In this document: one piece after another, positions 1 through 7,667 of the stretch
Position numbering within the stretch: the stretch's first letter is position 1
Layout of the letters: every line of letters begins with the position of its first letter
From: a virus
Length of the DNA: 31,617 bases
Virus record (IMG/VR): IMGVR_UViG_3300049916_000204
Coordinates: 1-31,617 of that record
Reading direction: 5' to 3' (one strand)
Notes under the pieces: generated by a model
The model's database searches: none
What the model saw: the letters and a program-made list of their open reading frames with translations, nothing else
What the model was told of the DNA's origin: nothing
Made by a program: the position numbers and the translations under genes

Positions 1-82
1 TTATTTCTTCTTTTTTAACTCGTACCACTTTTGGGCTGTGTAGCCAATAGTAACCAACAATAAAAGTATCTTTAGACTATCT
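1..82. repeat. Left copy of the terminal direct repeat
   Basis: Bases 1-82 are identical to bases 31536-31617. The repeat encodes the C-terminal 26 codons of the small membrane protein at 1-156. An exact overlap like this is what a circular assembly leaves at its two ends, so the true unit is about 31,535 bp. A genuine short terminal repeat is possible but less likely. Confidence 0.95.
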
Positions 83-156
83 TCTAATATATCCATTGTA
101 CTAACTGTAATAGCTGATAAGTTGATTGCGTAAAGTTTAAACGAGTTTAAGTCCAT
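1..156 (-). CDS. Small single-helix membrane protein, holin-like
   Basis: A 51-aa protein starting MDLNSFKLYAINL and ending in a lysine run (YELKKKK). One hydrophobic stretch at about residues 27-43 (LKILLLLVTIGYT) is followed by a basic tail, which predicts a single-pass protein with its positive end in the cytoplasm. It begins two bases after the stop of the 133-aa gene upstream. On the circular map it lies just before the M15 peptidase and the holin, so a role in lysis (holin or accessory holin) is a reasonable inference. Small membrane proteins of this shape are common beside flavobacterial phage lysis genes. The gene is complete here; the other end of the contig repeats its 3' part. No catalytic or binding motif is visible. 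Confidence 0.8.
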   Translation of the reverse strand: MDLNSFKLYAINLSAITVSTMDILEDSLKILLLLVTIGYTAQKWYELKKKK

Positions 157-158
157 AA

Positions 159-560
159 CTAATTGCTATAAGACCACCCTGCAAAAGTGTGGACACCGTT
201 ACCTTCTTCTATTTCTATTTCTTTAGAAGACCAACCATAAGGGTAGTCAATCTCTGTTACAGCAGGAGTAATTACGTTACCTTCTTCGTCAAGTACAGCA
301 GCTTCTGTTTCTTCTGTAATCTCTGAAGCGTTCCATAGTACATCAACAGAATACTTGTCAGCAAGTACAGGCGCAGTTAGTTCTTCGCCTTCTTCGTCAT
401 AAGTACCTTGTTCTACTACTACGTTTCCTAGCTTAACAACCGTATGGCTGTGCGAAGGGTGTTCGTTACCTTCCTCATCTTCTGTATGTGGTAAAGCAGC
501 TATTCTTGTTTCTGCTTGTTCAGCATCAGAAAATTCATACTTCTTAAATAAATATTTCAT
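159..560 (-). CDS. Conserved acidic phage protein of unknown function
   Basis: A 133-aa, strongly acidic protein (starts MKYLFKKYEFSD, ends TFAGWSYSN) with repeated EEG turns at DEEGNE, DEEGEE and DEEGNV. It has no signal peptide or membrane segment. The repeated short acidic turns and beta-prone stretches suggest a small beta-rich protein. It lies between the three fibre genes and the lysis module, where flavobacterial phages often carry a similar unnamed protein; a fibre accessory or chaperone role is only a guess from position. Its leader contains two AAAAGTTA repeats just before the ATG, a pattern related to the leaders of three virion genes in this genome. The 117-bp gap upstream (561-677) shows no gene. 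Confidence 0.8.
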   Translation of the reverse strand: MKYLFKKYEFSDAEQAETRIAALPHTEDEEGNEHPSHSHTVVKLGNVVVEQGTYDEEGEELTAPVLADKYSVDVLWNASEITEETEAAVLDEEGNVITPAVTEIDYPYGWSSKEIEIEEGNGVHTFAGWSYSN

Positions 561-677
561 TTTATATTAACTTTTAGTTATAACTTTTGGTGTTTATATG
601 TATAGTTTTTTTTACTTTCTTATCTTATGTTCTTTCTTATGTAAAGATTACTCTCGTTTTTATTATAGGTGTATTTG

Positions 678-1925
678 TTACGTTGTTAATGCTTGTAATT
701 CGCTATCGCTTAATGCTGTGTTGTAATATCTTATATCTTTTACGTTTCCGTAGAAATCATTAGCTGAATCACCTCTATCAAAAGCCAATTCTACAATTCC
801 TAACAAAGCAGTTGTTACTGTACCAGTAGTTCCTACTTGCAAACCATTCACAAAAACTTTAAATGTATTGGATGTATAAGAACAAGCTATTTTGTTGAAA
901 TTCTCAATAAAAACTCCTGAAGCGTCTCTTGTTATATTACCTCCTCCACTAACAAATTCACCCCTTATTTTTCCAGATACAAAAGCTATCAAAAGTCTAT
1001 CTGATAAAGAACTGTCTGAAATTGTAAGAACAGAAGTGCCTTGAGTTTCATCTAAAGCTGCAATCTCTGCATATAAAACTCCCTCACTATCATTAAACAC
1101 ATTTGAGTTACCTGCACCATTACAACTTTCCGCACTCCTTGTAGCAGTACTTCCTGATGTTGGTATATACGATGTAGCGTAACTGCCTTCTTCTAATTGT
1201 GCTCCCCAAGCGTATGTTTTTGATGTGCCTATTTCTAATTTTTCGGATGAACCATTATAGTTTCTTAATCGAAAAGTAAAGTCAGCATTTCCGTCATAAT
1301 TATAAGTCAATATGATTCTATACCAACCGTTACCATAATCTTGTACTGATGTACTGTCTGCATCAGCACCACTTATTCTACTTAAAGTTTCTGTTGCAAA
1401 AGTAAATTTATACAAAGAACTTGTAGCAAAACCATCTATGTCAACACCAGTAACTATAACGTGAATATATGGTGCTTCATATTGCTTTAAAAAGACAGAA
1501 ACTGTGGCAGTACCGCTTGATGTTGCATTTATAGTACCTAAATTATATTGAGGAAAATTTGCAGTACCGTTGCCTGAAGTAGTGTATGCACCTGCTACTC
1601 CATAAGGGTTGTTAATTGAAGTATCTAAAATAGGTATTTGAGAATTATTCCGACCCCATTCGTCTGCTTTTTCACTATAAGTAACAGTATTCGTTCTACT
1701 CGGCTCTAATAACAAATGCCCTTTAGTGTTGTTTAGAAAGTCAATACGTGGCTCGTCTACGCCTACTGTTTCGATTAAACCATCTTTGTTTACAACAGTT
1801 GCTGTTGATGCCCTGTCAAAAGTAAAAGGTAGTGGCTTAAAATTACCGTTCTCGTCATTATAGGCAAGAGCAGTTTCTTTTCCTACTGCCCATTCTCCGT
1901 TTCCAAATTTAAATGTATTTGCCAT
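678..1925 (-). CDS. Lectin-like tail fibre or receptor-binding protein, paralogue 3
   Basis: A 415-aa protein, last of three tandem paralogues. Layout: an N-terminal module of about 85 residues ending in LLLEPSRTN and TYSE; a jelly-roll-like module to about residue 250 ending EEGSYATSYIPTSGSTATR; and a C-terminal LamG/concanavalin-A-like domain from about 275 to 410, with FKVFVNGLQVGT and a final DIRYYNTALSDSELQAL. Modules of this kind bind glycans in phage fibres, so host-surface binding is the likely role. Its start overlaps the previous paralogue's stop by one base (TAATG), implying translational coupling. The linking motifs are nearly identical among the three copies while the domain surfaces differ. 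Which virion part carries it (tail tip or capsid) cannot be told from sequence. Confidence 0.85.
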   Translation of the reverse strand: MANTFKFGNGEWAVGKETALAYNDENGNFKPLPFTFDRASTATVVNKDGLIETVGVDEPRIDFLNNTKGHLLLEPSRTNTVTYSEKADEWGRNNSQIPILDTSINNPYGVAGAYTTSGNGTANFPQYNLGTINATSSGTATVSVFLKQYEAPYIHVIVTGVDIDGFATSSLYKFTFATETLSRISGADADSTSVQDYGNGWYRIILTYNYDGNADFTFRLRNYNGSSEKLEIGTSKTYAWGAQLEEGSYATSYIPTSGSTATRSAESCNGAGNSNVFNDSEGVLYAEIAALDETQGTSVLTISDSSLSDRLLIAFVSGKIRGEFVSGGGNITRDASGVFIENFNKIACSYTSNTFKVFVNGLQVGTTGTVTTALLGIVELAFDRGDSANDFYGNVKDIRYYNTALSDSELQALTT

Positions 1926-3136
1926 TACTTAATTGTTAAATTTAATTCGTTAGCCATATTTGTAAATGATGTGTAGCTTGTTAGTGCTTCAAGTTCGGCA
2001 TCTGTTAAAGCTGTATCGTAGTAACCAATTTCTTTTACTTTACCATAGAAAGGTAAAGCATTTGAAATACCATTATCAAAAGCCAATTCTGTTAAAGTTC
2101 CATCAGTAAAAGTACTACCACCTAAATCTGTTTTTAATTTAAAGCCATTTACATATAAATTAAAGTCGTTCTCTTTATATTTTACTGATATTTTTGAATA
2201 TATAGTTTCATCATCTAAAGTAACAATTGCAATAAATTGACTTGAACCATTAACAGTAACATTGCATCTAAGTGAGTTAGATGAACTTTGATACCTTATG
2301 TAAACATTATTACTTGATGTTCCTAAAAGTATATATCTATTAGTTAAATCATTAGCCAGAGCCGCTGTATTAACAAACAACACTCCTTCGCTGTCATTAA
2401 ATACTTGCTCGTTTCCTGCTCCGTTAGCTACGTCTGCTGCTCTTGGAACGGTTGAACCTGAAGTGGGAATGTAACTTGTGGCATAGCTTCCTTGCTCAAT
2501 CATAGCACCCCAGATGTAAATTTGACAGTTAGGGTCTCCAGTTATTAAAAATCTTGTAACAGTATCATTAGCAGTAGCGGTAACAACTACTCTTTGCCAA
2601 ATATCAGTTGCTGTAAAAGAGGTTTCATTTATATTAGCATCTAAATACGCTATTGACATAAACCCCGTATTAACTTGACCAGTAACCGATTTTACATAAA
2701 CAGAAAAAGTATATTCTGAACCAATAGTAGTAGATTGTTGATACCAAAGTTTTCTTGTTGTAATAGACCCAGAAGATACAGTAAGTTTGTCCGCTGTTAA
2801 TGTATTGCTTGGGGATGTTTCAACATTAGAGTTGATAACTTGATTACCAGATTCTTTATTCCAACTTGCATTACTAAAATCTTCTGAATAAGTAATTAAA
2901 TTAGTCCTACTCGGTTCTAAAAGCGCAACACCATTTGAACTGTCTGTATAGTCAATTCTTAATTTATCCTTTCCTACGACTTCTATTAACCCTTGTTTGT
3001 TTACCCTTGTGGCAATACTGTCCCTTGTTACGCTGAAAGGTGTCGGTTTATAGTTATCGTTTTGGTCGTTATAAGCCATAGACGAACCTGTCTTGGTTGC
3101 CCATATACCTGCTCCGTAGTTAAATGTCTTTGCCAT
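1925..3136 (-). CDS. Lectin-like tail fibre or receptor-binding protein, paralogue 2
   Basis: A 403-aa middle member of the fibre trio. The N-terminal module (FNYGAGIWATKTGSSMAY, then VNKQGLIEVVGKDKLRIDY) closely parallels that of paralogue 3, and the LLEPSRTNLITYSEDFSNA link follows. The central module runs to EQGSYATSYIPTSGSTVPR, and the C-terminal LamG-like domain includes FNLYVNGFKLKTD and VKEIGYYDTALTDAELEAL. It carries a further tail, TSYTSFTNMANELNLTIK, that paralogue 3 lacks. One-base TAATG overlaps join it to both neighbours. The shared frame with divergent central regions fits tandem duplication followed by divergence for different receptors. No collagen-like or trimerising coiled coil is visible, so oligomerisation is unknown. 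Confidence 0.85.
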   Translation of the reverse strand: MAKTFNYGAGIWATKTGSSMAYNDQNDNYKPTPFSVTRDSIATRVNKQGLIEVVGKDKLRIDYTDSSNGVALLEPSRTNLITYSEDFSNASWNKESGNQVINSNVETSPSNTLTADKLTVSSGSITTRKLWYQQSTTIGSEYTFSVYVKSVTGQVNTGFMSIAYLDANINETSFTATDIWQRVVVTATANDTVTRFLITGDPNCQIYIWGAMIEQGSYATSYIPTSGSTVPRAADVANGAGNEQVFNDSEGVLFVNTAALANDLTNRYILLGTSSNNVYIRYQSSSNSLRCNVTVNGSSQFIAIVTLDDETIYSKISVKYKENDFNLYVNGFKLKTDLGGSTFTDGTLTELAFDNGISNALPFYGKVKEIGYYDTALTDAELEALTSYTSFTNMANELNLTIK

Positions 3137-4413
3137 TATTCTATTGTATAAAGTTGTTCTGTTGCCATTTCGTTAAAGCTACTGTAACTTGTAAGTGCTT
3201 CTAATTCGCTGTCTGATAATGCTTCGTTAAAAGTCATTAGTTGTTTGGTTTTACCATAAAACGGAAGTGAACCTCCATAATTATCAAAATCATATACCTG
3301 CAAACCAACTAACATTGTAGCAGAAGTTTCCGTAGCTACTTCAAAACCATTTACCCAAAGCGCACAATCATTTAATTTATATTTAACTGCAACCTTATTA
3401 AATAAAGTTGAGTCGGCAACAACAAATCTCATATCTGCTTGTTCGCCAGAACCATTTGTAATATAACCTTGTATTTGATTTGACGTTGCGTGTAAATTCA
3501 TCATAACTCTATCTGATGAACTATTATCACTTAAAGCAGACTGTCTGTTAGTACCATCATCAGCCAAAGCTGCTATGTTACCATACAAAACCCCTTCACT
3601 ATCGTTAAAGGTTGCTTCTGCGCCATTGGCTGCATCTGCTGAACGAGTTACTGTTGAACCTCTTGTTGGTATGTAGGATGTTGCATAGCTTCCTGCTTCT
3701 AACTGTGCGCCCCAAATGTAAACACCACTTGTTCCGTTGCCTGTATAAGAAAAAGAACCATCTCCATCTGCTAAATATATTTGATTTTGTAAATTAGTAC
3801 TAACACTATTTACAGTCATAGAACACCTAAACCAACCGTTACCAATATTATCTATTGATGAACTATCTGGAGCGGAACTTCTAAAACCACCTATGTTACC
3901 GTTTTTTACGTCAAAATATCTCCCTTTAGATGAAAACCCATCCCATAATAAAATCCAATCTCTTTCGTCAGCTTTAACAAAAATACTTATTGTATTGTTA
4001 CCTGTTGTAACAGTATGCGATGTTCTTATAAATTGGTTTGAACTTGTTCCTTCAACTAATTTAAAAGCGTTATCATTTCCATCTGGAGAAACAAAACCAC
4101 TTGTTACACTTGCACCACTCTTTGTCCAAGAAGCATCACTAAAATCCTCACTATAAGTAATTAAATTAGTTCTACTCGGCTCTAAAAGTAAAGTGGGACA
4201 GTCCTGTACAACACCGTCTAATAAAGGGTAGTTAAGTCTTGGTACTCCTATTGCTACGGTTTCTATAAGTCCGTCTTTGTTTACTCGTGTCGCAGTTGAA
4301 CTTCTTGTAAAATCGAAATCCCCATCAGCGTTATTAGGCAGTACATTATATAACGTACCACTCTTTACTCCGCTTGGGATATGTACTAAACTTGCCTTGT
4401 CGTAAATACTCAT
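3136..4413 (-). CDS. Lectin-like tail fibre or receptor-binding protein, paralogue 1
   Basis: A 425-aa first-transcribed member of the fibre trio. Its N terminus differs from the other two (MSIYDKASLVHIPSGVKSG) but converges at RSSTATRVNKDGLIETV and LLLEPSRTNLITYSEDFSDA. The central module contains NTISIFVKADERDWILLWDG and IYLADGDGSFSYTGNG and ends EAGSYATSYIPTRGSTVTR. The C-terminal LamG-like domain has CALWVNGFEVATE and ends FNEALSDSELEALTSYSSF. The distinct N terminus may be the one that attaches to the virion, with the other two variants added or exchanged, but that is inference. The central module resembles a segment inside the distal tail protein at 15127-16803. It overlaps the 64-aa gene upstream by four bases (ATGA). 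Confidence 0.87.
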   Translation of the reverse strand: MSIYDKASLVHIPSGVKSGTLYNVLPNNADGDFDFTRSSTATRVNKDGLIETVAIGVPRLNYPLLDGVVQDCPTLLLEPSRTNLITYSEDFSDASWTKSGASVTSGFVSPDGNDNAFKLVEGTSSNQFIRTSHTVTTGNNTISIFVKADERDWILLWDGFSSKGRYFDVKNGNIGGFRSSAPDSSSIDNIGNGWFRCSMTVNSVSTNLQNQIYLADGDGSFSYTGNGTSGVYIWGAQLEAGSYATSYIPTRGSTVTRSADAANGAEATFNDSEGVLYGNIAALADDGTNRQSALSDNSSSDRVMMNLHATSNQIQGYITNGSGEQADMRFVVADSTLFNKVAVKYKLNDCALWVNGFEVATETSATMLVGLQVYDFDNYGGSLPFYGKTKQLMTFNEALSDSELEALTSYSSFNEMATEQLYTIE

Positions 4414-4604
4414 TGTACTGAATTATTAAATGTTTCTACTAAACAGGCTTGTGCTTCCATAGTACCACCTGTGTCATCTACTCTTTTGTATAAATCATTT
4501 GCATCGCCTACAATACTAACAAATGGATATTGTCCTACCCAGCTTTCGTTATATATCGTTCCGAAGCCTATGTTGTTTATTACTTTTCCCCAACCTGTTG
4601 CCAT
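4410..4604 (-). CDS. Small conserved virion-region protein
   Basis: A 64-aa protein (starts MATGWGKVINNIGFGTIY). Its C-terminal half, LYKRVDDTGGTMEAQACLVE, is a version of a motif also found in the 146-aa protein at 6516-6956 and the distal tail protein at 15127-16803 (YEQRV-x2-DGG-x2-E-x3-CL). The shared motif and the ATGA coupling to the first fibre gene suggest a small structural or fibre-attachment protein. No membrane segment is present. Its function is not known to me. Confidence 0.75.
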   Translation of the reverse strand: MATGWGKVINNIGFGTIYNESWVGQYPFVSIVGDANDLYKRVDDTGGTMEAQACLVETFNNSVQ

Positions 4605-4607
4605 TTC

Positions 4608-4742
4608 TTATTTGTTTTCTCTATATTGTTTATAACAGATAGCCAATGCTTGATCCTTATCATATTCATTTGTTATTTGAATAATACATCTTTGGATGAA
4701 ATCCCTTTGCTTCTCTCCTGATTTTGGTCTTGGTATTGGCAT
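4608..4742 (-). CDS. 44-aa conserved phage protein (PxPxxGE...RC...CY type)
   Basis: A 44-aa ORF starting MPIPRPKSGEKQRDFIQRC, with QALAICYKQY near the end. This matches a small family I recognise from Bacteroidota phages: a proline-rich N terminus, GEK-x2-(D)F-x2-RC, then a Q-x-LA-x-CY motif, usually located near portal and protease genes. Two cysteines (residues 19 and 36) are in the conserved positions. Three bases separate it from the 64-aa gene downstream. The family function is unknown to me; the same motif is sometimes fused to prohead proteases, which hints at a link to capsid maturation. About 50 bp of featureless DNA separate it from the adaptor gene upstream. Confidence 0.75.
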   Translation of the reverse strand: MPIPRPKSGEKQRDFIQRCIIQITNEYDKDQALAICYKQYRENK

Positions 4743-4794
4743 CTACTTAAGAACTGTTTTAGTTTAATTATGTTTTTTTGTTTTGGCTTATATC

Positions 4795-5307
4795 TCATAA
4801 TACCCATCCATTGAAATTATCAGATTTGTCAGGATACATTCCGTCTTGACTAGAATCATTGTATTCAGGATAGCTACTGCTATTATCAATTATATAATCT
4901 AAAAACCGTCTAGTATAGAACTGAGCTTTACTCTTTGAGTTCTCAACTAGGTAATGTATCTCTTCCATCGAAAGAGTCTCTGAAGACTCGCTTCGATGTT
5001 TATAAACACCTCCGTTACTTACTTGGTAAGACGCAAACATATAATAGTCTGACTGAGCAAACCATATAAGCATCGGTGTTATATAGTCGTTCAGGAGTGT
5101 CTTGTAGGCTGCATTCGCAGGGTTGTCTATAGTGCCACCAGTAATCAAAGTAGATATCTTATCATATAGACTTGTACCCAGATAATTCTGAATGTGAATA
5201 TCCTGGCTTACCTCGATGAACTGAATAAACTTATCAGCATCTACAGTCCCTCCTACAAGGGATTTTCTCCTTAAGTCGTTAGTCGTTATGAACAGTGCTT
5301 TCGCCAT
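4795..5307 (-). CDS. Head-tail adaptor-like protein (DUF6712 type)
   Basis: A 170-aa, mostly helical soluble protein. DADKFIQFIEVSQDIHIQNY followed by LGTSLYDKI and the central KTLLNDYITPMLIWFAQSDY are characteristic of the DUF6712 family of Bacteroidota phages, as is the later SSETLSMEEIHYLVENSK. Its length and helical content fit a connector protein of the gp6 type that docks under the portal, and it directly follows the portal gene. It overlaps the portal 3' end by 29 bases in another frame, so translation is probably coupled. The adaptor role is inferred from family and position, not from a catalytic motif. Confidence 0.8.
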   Translation of the reverse strand: MAKALFITTNDLRRKSLVGGTVDADKFIQFIEVSQDIHIQNYLGTSLYDKISTLITGGTIDNPANAAYKTLLNDYITPMLIWFAQSDYYMFASYQVSNGGVYKHRSESSETLSMEEIHYLVENSKSKAQFYTRRFLDYIIDNSSSYPEYNDSSQDGMYPDKSDNFNGWVL

Positions 5308-6514
5308 CTTCTTTCTTTTTAAATAGTGATTTTACTCGGTCCATTGCAGACAACTTTTCACCTGTCTCCTCTTCACGTTTAATCTTAGTTTCAATGTTAT
5401 CCAACTGAGTGAACTCAATAGGCTGCAGAGTAACAAAGTATAGGTTTAAGTCAATTTGGTTAAACTCCAACATAGTCTTCAAACACTCTATAATCTTTTC
5501 TTGGAATGGGCGTATAACAATGTTATCCATAAGGACAGAAGCCGTTCTAAGCTCCTCTGCATTATTACCAAACCCTGTATTATCTTTTATACCAAGAAGT
5601 ATCGGAGAAACAACTCTGTGACCGAGCATAATTTTCTCACGAGCCTCATCAGCAAGGAACTGATACTGTGCGTGTGCATCTGGGAGGTGTATAGGCTCTA
5701 TGTCAGCTTGACGATCTGGGTCTTCATTGAACGCTAAAATGAACTTACCTGAGTTAGACGTCCCTCCGAATTTATCTTGGATTTTGCTTTCAATTAGTTG
5801 TTGAGCCTCCTCATCAGGAACTCCGTTGTTGAAGTTGATTAAGAGTGATGGCTGTAGGCCATTAAGAATATTGTTTATGTGGTAGTTAGATACCTCTTCT
5901 TCTAGTGAGCAGTATTGTAAACATCCGTGATAGTCTACAGGAGCATAGTAATAAAACCCTGGTCTATACGGTTTAATGATATAAAGTTCTCTAAGCTCAT
6001 TACCTTTTCCATTGTTAAACGTAGGGATTCTCTTTGGGTTGTCGGATGGCTTATATTCACTCCACTTAGGGTGATAATAATATGCTCTTATTTTCCCTTC
6101 GTCCGCTTTTTCTGCTCTTAGCGTTTCCATAGGGAAATGCGTAAGAGAAGTAATTCTAGTCTTGCTTTTATTGTAAACGACCTGAACAGCACCTTGGCCA
6201 AGTAATTTGTAATCGTTGACTATCTTTTTTACCTCTTCGTCTTTCAATATCATTTTGAAACGAGCAAACATCTCAGGCTTTTCTTCGCTGTCTGTTGCGC
6301 TCAATCCTCTTCCGTAAATCATATCTACAATACCATTGATACAGCAAGAGTTTGTTGGACTGCTTAGATAATTATCGATCAAGTCACCAAAGTAATTGTT
6401 GTCCTGTCCGTAGGTTACCCAATCATTTCTGTAGTCCTCCTTAATTTCGGGAATAGTATAGCCCTGTAGGTTTACTACTCTGATTGTTCCTGTTGGTTTA
6501 TTTTTTCTAGGCAT
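5279..6514 (-). CDS. Portal protein
   Basis: A 411-aa protein with the features of the portal family in this phage group: an N-terminal NDWVTYGQDNNYFGDLIDNY segment, NSCCINGIVDMIYGRGLS, a central ELYIIKPYRPGFYYYAPVDY strand region, a crown helix region with DEAREKIMLGHRVVSPILLG and NTGFGNNAEELRTASVLMDN, and a basic, acidic-ended C terminus (KSLFKKKEDGESTVHND). Portals form the dodecameric ring at one capsid vertex through which the terminase pumps DNA. It is short for a portal but within the usual range for flavobacterial siphophages. It is preceded by an AT-rich leader and overlaps the adaptor gene by 29 bases. Unlike many phages, it lies downstream of capsid and tail-tube genes and far from the terminase. 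Confidence 0.88.
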   Translation of the reverse strand: MPRKNKPTGTIRVVNLQGYTIPEIKEDYRNDWVTYGQDNNYFGDLIDNYLSSPTNSCCINGIVDMIYGRGLSATDSEEKPEMFARFKMILKDEEVKKIVNDYKLLGQGAVQVVYNKSKTRITSLTHFPMETLRAEKADEGKIRAYYYHPKWSEYKPSDNPKRIPTFNNGKGNELRELYIIKPYRPGFYYYAPVDYHGCLQYCSLEEEVSNYHINNILNGLQPSLLINFNNGVPDEEAQQLIESKIQDKFGGTSNSGKFILAFNEDPDRQADIEPIHLPDAHAQYQFLADEAREKIMLGHRVVSPILLGIKDNTGFGNNAEELRTASVLMDNIVIRPFQEKIIECLKTMLEFNQIDLNLYFVTLQPIEFTQLDNIETKIKREEETGEKLSAMDRVKSLFKKKEDGESTVHND

Positions 6515-6515
6515 A

Positions 6516-6956
6516 TTATATTATTATATATTTTTCTCCAGTAGGAGCAGCACTATGCTCTGTATATTTACCTGTGTTCAGTGTATGTTTTTGTGTTTTA
6601 TTCGTCTGTGACGTAACATAAACCTTATCCCTAAACAACAATGTAGAGTTTTGTCTTAGCTCCATAAAATAAATACTACCTTCAGAAAGTATTGAGAATG
6701 TACAAAAAACACTCAAATAATTACCATCAACAATTGATAGTAGTTCTGTAAGGGTTTCCGTTTCACCAGTTCCATCTTTTGTAATAACTAAATTAAGATT
6801 ACTAATGTCTTCAAAATAATCATAAAGACAATTAGACGCCTCTACCAATCCACCATCTGATTCTACTCTTTGCTCATACTTCTCGGCATCAGATACGTAA
6901 TTTCTCGGTATGATCTTAATTATTTGCTCATCAGTAGATGGAAGTAATACTTTCAT
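6516..6956 (-). CDS. Structural-region protein with YEQRV-DGG motif
   Basis: A 146-aa protein starting MKVLLPSTDEQIIKIIPRNY. YEQRVESDGGLVEASNCLYD near residue 27 is almost the same as YEQRVLADGGTLEISRCLDD in the 558-aa tail protein at 15127-16803. The remainder is beta-rich (SVFCTFSILSEGSIYFMELR). It lies two bases upstream of the portal start and after an intrinsic terminator, so it may open a transcription unit with portal and fibre genes. Its leader, AAGTTATATATATATG, is shared with the starts at 18512 and (one variant) 10825. Likely a small virion or neck component; specific role unknown. Confidence 0.78.
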   Translation of the reverse strand: MKVLLPSTDEQIIKIIPRNYVSDAEKYEQRVESDGGLVEASNCLYDYFEDISNLNLVITKDGTGETETLTELLSIVDGNYLSVFCTFSILSEGSIYFMELRQNSTLLFRDKVYVTSQTNKTQKHTLNTGKYTEHSAAPTGEKYIII

Positions 6957-6990
6957 ATATATATAACTTAAAGATGTATTATTTGTTTAC

Positions 6991-7017
6991 AAAAAAGCCC
7001 CACCATAAAGGTGAGGC
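6991..7017 (-). terminator. Intrinsic terminator downstream of the tail tube gene
   Basis: On the minus strand GCCUCACC - UUUAU - GGUGGGGC forms an 8-bp stem with one G-U wobble, directly followed by six U residues. It lies about 25 bp beyond the stop of the gene at 7044-7592. Confidence 0.85.
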
Positions 7018-7021
7018 CTAT

Positions 7022-7047
7022 TGCGTTTAAGAACCTACTATGTTTAA
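7022..7047 (-). repeat. Two copies of the TTAAACGCA-type 9-mer
   Basis: An exact TTAAACGCA (7022-7030) and a variant TTAAACATA (7039-7047), each followed by AGTAGG or ATAGG, lie between the tail tube stop codon and its terminator. The TAA stop of that gene is part of the variant copy. The pair belongs to a genome-wide dispersed set. Confidence 0.75.
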
Positions 7048-7592
7048 GAGTTAGTTCCTTCAGTTACAGTTACAGTAGCACTTGACATTCCTGCGTATGG
7101 GTCAGCAGCCGTTGGGCTATCAACAAAGTTAGCAGGCTTAGTTTCCTGTGCAGTAAACGTAAGAGTATATCCACTTAGGTCTCCCATTGCAGCACCTGTT
7201 ACGATTGTACCACCTGATACATCAGCACCGTGTTCTAAACCTACAACCATTACGTTTCCGTTATAGTCTTCTACAGCAATATGAGGACGGCCAGCAGCTA
7301 AGATTTTAATCTCTTTGTGGTCTTCCTTACTTAGTTTGTGTAGGGTTAGATTTAGTGTTTGCTCATAAAAAGAAGTTCCATTCTCACGAGAAGCATTGAT
7401 AGTTTGCTCAAGAGAAGAGTTTCCTTTTACGTCATATTTGAAGGCAGTGAAAGTTCCTGACATATCGGTAATCTCATCGTCTGTTTGTGAAACAGTTCCA
7501 AAGTCGCCGAAATCAGTAAAGTAAACGGCTTTTATACCACCTACTACGTCTTTGCAGGGTTCTTTTCTACCTCTAGTTAAATCACAAGCCAT
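7044..7592 (-). CDS. Major tail (tube) protein
   Basis: A 182-aa protein starting MACDLTRGRKEPCKDVVGG. The segments TFTAFKYDVKGNSSLEQTIN, SRENGTSFYEQTLNLTLHKL and GLEHGADVSGGTIVTGAAMG are hallmarks of a protein found after the capsid gene in flavobacterial siphophages. It is all-beta in prediction, as expected for tail-tube or gpV-like subunits that polymerise around the tape measure. Isolation by terminators on both sides (7608-7647 upstream, 6991-7017 downstream) suits independent high-level expression. Its identity as tube rather than a minor tail or capsid decoration protein is inferred from size, position and beta content. Confidence 0.75.
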   Translation of the reverse strand: MACDLTRGRKEPCKDVVGGIKAVYFTDFGDFGTVSQTDDEITDMSGTFTAFKYDVKGNSSLEQTINASRENGTSFYEQTLNLTLHKLSKEDHKEIKILAAGRPHIAVEDYNGNVMVVGLEHGADVSGGTIVTGAAMGDLSGYTLTFTAQETKPANFVDSPTAADPYAGMSSATVTVTEGTNS

Positions 7593-7607
7593 AATTATTT
7601 AAGTATT

Positions 7608-7647
7608 AAAAAAGGGCAGGTAGGCTCTAAGGCTTACCTACCCTTTT
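7608..7647 (-). terminator. Intrinsic terminator between capsid and tail tube genes
   Basis: On the minus strand AAAAGGGUAGGU pairs with the downstream ACCUGCCCUUUU through one wobble, extended by a few inner pairs, and the arm runs into UUUUUU. It sits between the major capsid stop (7668) and the tail tube start (7592), so some transcripts should end after the capsid gene. Confidence 0.85.
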
Positions 7648-7667
7648 CAGATTAATGTTTCAGTTTA

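Noticed and set aside
3612-4156. Plus-strand ORFs opposite the fibre genes
   Set aside because: They are short, of unusual composition and lie entirely within well-supported minus-strand genes; the same holds for all other plus-strand ORFs.
678-4413. Diversity-generating retroelement acting on the fibre genes
   Set aside because: No reverse transcriptase, template repeat or adenine-biased variable repeat is visible; the variation looks like ordinary duplication and divergence.
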